In this document: positions 60,853 through 64,000 of the stretch, piece by piece | Layout: each line of letters opens with the position of its first letter | Numbering within the stretch: the stretch's first letter is position 1 | DNA from: a bacterium | Lineage (GTDB): Bacteria; Bacteroidota; Bacteroidia; Flavobacteriales_D; Crocinitomicaceae | Assembly (NCBI GenBank): GCA_024742305.1 | Contig: JANSYQ010000011.1 | Location: 40,237-104,236, forward strand | Direction: 5' to 3' | DNA length: 64,000 bases | Notes under the pieces: generated by a model | Seen by the model: only the letters and a program-made list of their open reading frames with translations | What the model was told of the DNA's origin: nothing | Database searches by the model: none | Program-made: the position numbers and the translations under genes

Positions 60853-63800
60853 TTACTTTATCACATTGACATGCCCCACAATCATAATTCTCTCATCGTT
60901 CATGGTGGTCTTGAATTCAATTTTCCAAGTATATGTTCCGTCTTGAACTTCTCTTCCGTATAGACCATAGGTTGCATCCCAACCCACTGTTGCATCATAC
61001 GATTCGAAAACAATTTCTCCCCATCTGTTGAAGATGGTCAAGTGATAATCAAACGGATCGTAACCTTCTGTAAATACTGGCATAAATACGTCGTTGTAAT
61101 CATCACCATCCGGGGTGAATGTATTCGGCACCCAGTAGATCAGCTCTTCAGAAACCGAAATGGTTATTTGGGTTGAATCCACACATCCTAAATCAGTGTA
61201 TGCCCACAAGGTCGTAGTGTACGTCCCTGCTTGGTCTTCCGGGAATGTATGCGTTGGATCGACCTCTGTACTGATTCCGGTATTATCGCCGAAGTCCCAT
61301 TCGTAATTCGTAGCACCTGTTGAAGTATTATTGAAAATAACCTCGGTGTACAACGTCGAAAGGTCGGTTTGTGATGCCGTAAACGATGCCAATGGAAGGT
61401 CTTCAACGTAGATGTAATCCGTATAAGTATCCGTTGAAGTACACCCTAAATTCGATGTTGTTGTCAACGTCACATCATACGTTCCTCCATTGTTGAAGGT
61501 ATATGAAGCGTTGCATCCTGAGATTGTAGTCCCGTTGATGGTCCATTCGCAATCAGAGATACCGCTGGTTGCTGTAGATAGGTTTGTAAAGTTCACCGTC
61601 AATGGCGCACAACCTGAAAGTACATCTCCTGCGAAGCTTACGATTGGTGGCTCTTCCACTGTCACCGTAATTTGATCCGTTGAGATACAGCCTTCGTTGT
61701 CTGCCGTTACCGTGTAGGTGGTTGTTTGTGTTGGTGAGAACGGTCCTTGCGGAACCTGTGGCGACCATACAATGGGTACGTTCCATGGGTTCGTTGCTGT
61801 GATTGTGATATCCTCGCCCAAACAAATCGTGGTGTCGTTTCCTGCATCAATCGGTGCTGGAACTGCCAAAATCGTGATCTCTTGTGTAACCAAGGTTTGG
61901 TTGCCACAGTCATCGGTGATACTGTACGTTCGTGTGATGATTTCTCCGTTACATACGTTGCCATCACTCACATCACTCACCCACGCCACAACCGGATTCG
62001 CTGTACAGTTGTCTGCCTCGTTAGTGACTACCGTTGGATCAGGGTTCGGTACATCGTTCGCCCCCGGCACTGATATCGGTGTTGGATTCGATGCCGTTGG
62101 TGGTGTGGTATCATCCACAACGATCGTCTGTGAAGTTGTTGTTGTGTTACCACAGTTATCTGTATAGGTCCATGTTCTTGTGATCGTCTCAGGACATGAT
62201 TGTCCGTCAGATACATCTGTTCCTGTTACCGTGCCTGCACCGTCACAGTTATCCGTCCAACCAAGATCGGTCATTGCAGGAACATCGCCGATACATTGTA
62301 CCGTAACGTTCGCTGGCGCTGGATCCAATACCGGAGCCTGCGTATCGTTCACAGTGATTGTCTGTGTTGTAGTTGCCGTGTTACCACAAGCATCCGTGTA
62401 GGTCCACGTTCTAGTGATCGTTCCTCCACACGTTCCTCCTACTAGCGGTCCATCTGTTGGAAGCACCGCTCCTGTTCCATCACAGTTATCGGTCCATGTC
62501 AATGCGTTTCCTGATAGTAGTCCGCTGGTACATGAGATCGTAATATCTGCCGGTGCCGGTGCAAATACCGGTGCTTGGGTGTCTATTACTGTGATTGTCT
62601 GTGAGGTTGATGATGTGTTACCACAGGCATCTGTATAGGTCCATGTTCTGGTGATTGTCTCAGGACAGCTCTGTCCGTTGGATACATCTGTTCCCGTTAC
62701 TGTTCCTGCCCCATCGCAGTTGTCTGTCCAACCAAGGTTAATCATCGCTGGTACATCTCCGATACACTCTACCGTAACATCTGCCGGTGCTGCTGCCATT
62801 ACTGGAGCCGTTACGTCTTGAACGGTGATGATTTGATCTACCGTGATTTGGTTCCCACAAACATCGGTAATGCTGTAGGTTCTTGTTATTGTTTCAGGGC
62901 AGCTTTGTCCGTTCGATACATCGCCTACATGCGCCACGGTTGGCACTCCTTGGTTATCCGCTTCATCGGTGATCAGAAGTGGATCCGCTGGTGGCACATC
63001 GCCGATACACTCTACTGTGATTGGTCCGGGTGCTGTTCCCGTTGGCATGATTGGATCGGTGATCTGAATAAGGTGGGTTACCTGCGTTGTGTTTCCACAC
63101 TCATCGGTGATTTCATAAATGCGCGTGATCGTCTCAGGACAAGGGTTGTTGTCTGAAGACTCACTTACGAACGTTACCGTTGGGTTCACTGTACAGTTGT
63201 CCGCCTCGTCGTTCACTACTGTTACATCTACTGGTGGAACTGGTCCTCCCGGTACGATGGTCGTTTGTGGGTTCGATGCTGTTGGTGGTGTGGTATCATC
63301 AACGATAATAGTTTGTGATACCGTTGCGTTGTTTCCACAGGCATCCGTGTAGGTCCACGTTCGTGTGATCGTCTCAGGACAGCTTTGTCCATCCGATACA
63401 TCTGCTCCTGTTACAGTTCCTGATCCGTCGCAGTTATCCGTCCAGTTAAGGTTTGTCATCGCTGGAACATCGCCTGCACATTCTACTGTTACGTTAGCCG
63501 GTGGCGCTGCAAAAACAGGCGCTTGTGTATCAATCACAGTAATCGTCTGAGAGGTTGATGATGTGTTGCCACAAGCATCTGTGTAGGTCCAAGTACGTGT
63601 GATCGTCTCAGGACAACTTTGTCCATCCGATACATCTGCTCCTGTTACTGTCCCTGCTCCATCACAGTTATCCGTCCAGTTAAGGTTTGTCATCGCTGGA
63701 ACATCTCCGATACATTCAACGGCAACATCCGCTGGTGCTGCTGCGAATACTGGAGCCTGCGTATCAATGACTGTGATTGTCTGAGAAGTTGATGCTGTGT

Positions 63801-64000
63801 TACCGCAGGCATCCGTGTACGTCCAAGTGCGTGTGATCGTCTCAGGGCAACTTTGTCCGTCGGATACATCTGCTCCTGTTACTGTTCCTGAGCCGTCGCA
63901 GTTATCCGTCCAGCCAAGGTTTGCCATCGCTGGTACATCGCCGATACATTCTACCGTAACATCAGCAGGAGGCGCATTGAAAACTGGTGCTTGCGTGTCA
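60853..64000 (-). CDS. T9SS type B protein with tandem HYR-like repeats (runs off right edge)
   Basis: At least 1049 codons in the window; the N-terminus is outside. From the edge to about 61866 it is nine or so repeats of about 78 residues (234 bp), each like DTQAPVFAAAPADVTVECIG ... DNCDG ... SCPETITRTWTYTDACGN, with four conserved Cys per unit. Then Ig-like and PKD segments (CAPLTVNFTNLSTATSGISD), then the type B sorting domain (YWVPNTFTPDGDDYNDVFMP, IFNRWGEIVFESYDATVGWD). Exported by T9SS to the surface; adhesive role inferred. Paralogous to the other large protein in its C-terminus. Confidence 0.9.
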   Translation of the reverse strand, partial: DTQAPVFNAPPADVTVECIGDVPAMANLGWTDNCDGSGTVTGADVSDGQSCPETITRTWTYTDACGNTASTSQTITVIDTQAPVFAAAPADVAVECIGDVPAMTNLNWTDNCDGAGTVTGADVSDGQSCPETITRTWTYTDACGNTSSTSQTITVIDTQAPVFAAPPANVTVECAGDVPAMTNLNWTDNCDGSGTVTGADVSDGQSCPETITRTWTYTDACGNNATVSQTIIVDDTTPPTASNPQTTIVPGGPVPPVDVTVVNDEADNCTVNPTVTFVSESSDNNPCPETITRIYEITDECGNTTQVTHLIQITDPIMPTGTAPGPITVECIGDVPPADPLLITDEADNQGVPTVAHVGDVSNGQSCPETITRTYSITDVCGNQITVDQIITVQDVTAPVMAAAPADVTVECIGDVPAMINLGWTDNCDGAGTVTGTDVSNGQSCPETITRTWTYTDACGNTSSTSQTITVIDTQAPVFAPAPADITISCTSGLLSGNALTWTDNCDGTGAVLPTDGPLVGGTCGGTITRTWTYTDACGNTATTTQTITVNDTQAPVLDPAPANVTVQCIGDVPAMTDLGWTDNCDGAGTVTGTDVSDGQSCPETITRTWTYTDNCGNTTTTSQTIVVDDTTPPTASNPTPISVPGANDVPNPDPTVVTNEADNCTANPVVAWVSDVSDGNVCNGEIITRTYSITDDCGNQTLVTQEITILAVPAPIDAGNDTTICLGEDITITATNPWNVPIVWSPQVPQGPFSPTQTTTYTVTADNEGCISTDQITVTVEEPPIVSFAGDVLSGCAPLTVNFTNLSTATSGISDCEWTINGTTISGCNASYTFNNGGTYDVTLTTTSNLGCTSTDTYTDYIYVEDLPLASFTASQTDLSTLYTEVIFNNTSTGATNYEWDFGDNTGISTEVDPTHTFPEDQAGTYTTTLWAYTDLGCVDSTQITISVSEELIYWVPNTFTPDGDDYNDVFMPVFTEGYDPFDYHLTIFNRWGEIVFESYDATVGWDATYGLYGREVQDGTYTWKIEFKTTMNDERIMIVGHVNVIK
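61866..64000 (-). repeat. Tandem 234-bp coding repeats
   Basis: Units spaced by 234 bp share blocks such as GTCTCAGGACA and TGTCCATCCGATACATCTGC on the plus strand (for example near 63366 and 63600). Some units (with DTTPPTASNP) are divergent variants, recurring in two places, hinting at higher-order duplication. Confidence 0.8.

Noticed and set aside
61718..62167. Long plus-strand frames opposite the repeat protein
   Set aside because: They mirror the coding repeats and recur with the same 234-bp period, with no start signal or family match.
61866..64000. Repeat array considered as CRISPR
   Set aside because: Repeats are in-frame coding units of 78 residues without unique spacers.

Overview
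The window looks like a chromosomal segment of a member of the phylum Bacteroidota, most likely order Flavobacteriales. The evidence is: proteins with type IX secretion (T9SS) C-terminal sorting domains, the gliding genes gldF and gldG, bacillithiol genes bshB1 and bshC, a fused ResB-CcsA cytochrome c assembly protein, a TonB-dependent receptor, and many matches to the Bacteroidota -7 promoter box TAnnTTTG. No rRNA, tRNA, phage, transposase or CRISPR locus was seen. Genus cannot be fixed by reading alone.

Layout. 1-4.5 kb (minus): start of a truncated secreted protein, then bshB1 translationally coupled behind the large cytochrome c assembly gene. 4.7-12.1 kb: an AsmA-like protein, a T9SS lamin-tail-domain protein, purC, and a lipoprotein. 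12.2-20.4 kb: phoH, a SAM-hydrolase/monooxygenase pair, gtrA, then gldF-gldG-DUF4340-dnaN. 20.5-30.7 kb (minus): T9SS choice-of-anchor L protein, DUF5916 outer membrane protein, TPR/SpoIIE phosphatase, TonB-dependent receptor, bshC. 30.9-36.4 kb (plus): acetyltransferase, cyclophilin, two paralogous secreted proteins, dnaX and a NYN/OST-HTH protein. 36.6-42 kb (minus): SUMF1-like protein, HhH beta-barrel protein, PorV-like barrel and lipoprotein. 42-50 kb (mostly plus): TPR, nth, DUF1800/DUF1501 pair, AMP nucleosidase, CPBP protease, LRR lipoprotein, LTXXQ protein. 50-56.7 kb: msrA/msrB, an MFS transporter, a queuosine precursor transporter, a MerR regulator, aroB, a GxxExxY element and proline dehydrogenase. 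56.8-64 kb (minus): two giant T9SS type B proteins and a small coupled partner; the second runs off the right edge.

The most interesting signals are not extra gene families. dnaX is split over an A10G slippery run flanked by an SD-like motif and a small hairpin, so both gamma and tau subunits could be made from one gene. Several genes carry TAnnTTTG only 4-5 bases before the start codon, which predicts leaderless mRNAs. Intergenic spaces hold low-identity tracts sharing a strict 7-bp (once 8-bp) period, often followed by members of a dispersed palindromic repeat family. A single-gene GxxExxY cassette lies between 23-bp inverted repeats. A terminator-bounded gap at about 46.86-46.95 kb may encode a small RNA.

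Functional threads: thiol redox and repair (bshB1, bshC, cytochrome c assembly, msrA/msrB), gliding and T9SS secretion (gldF/G, five or more sorting-domain proteins, PorV-like barrel), and DNA replication and repair (dnaN, dnaX, nth).
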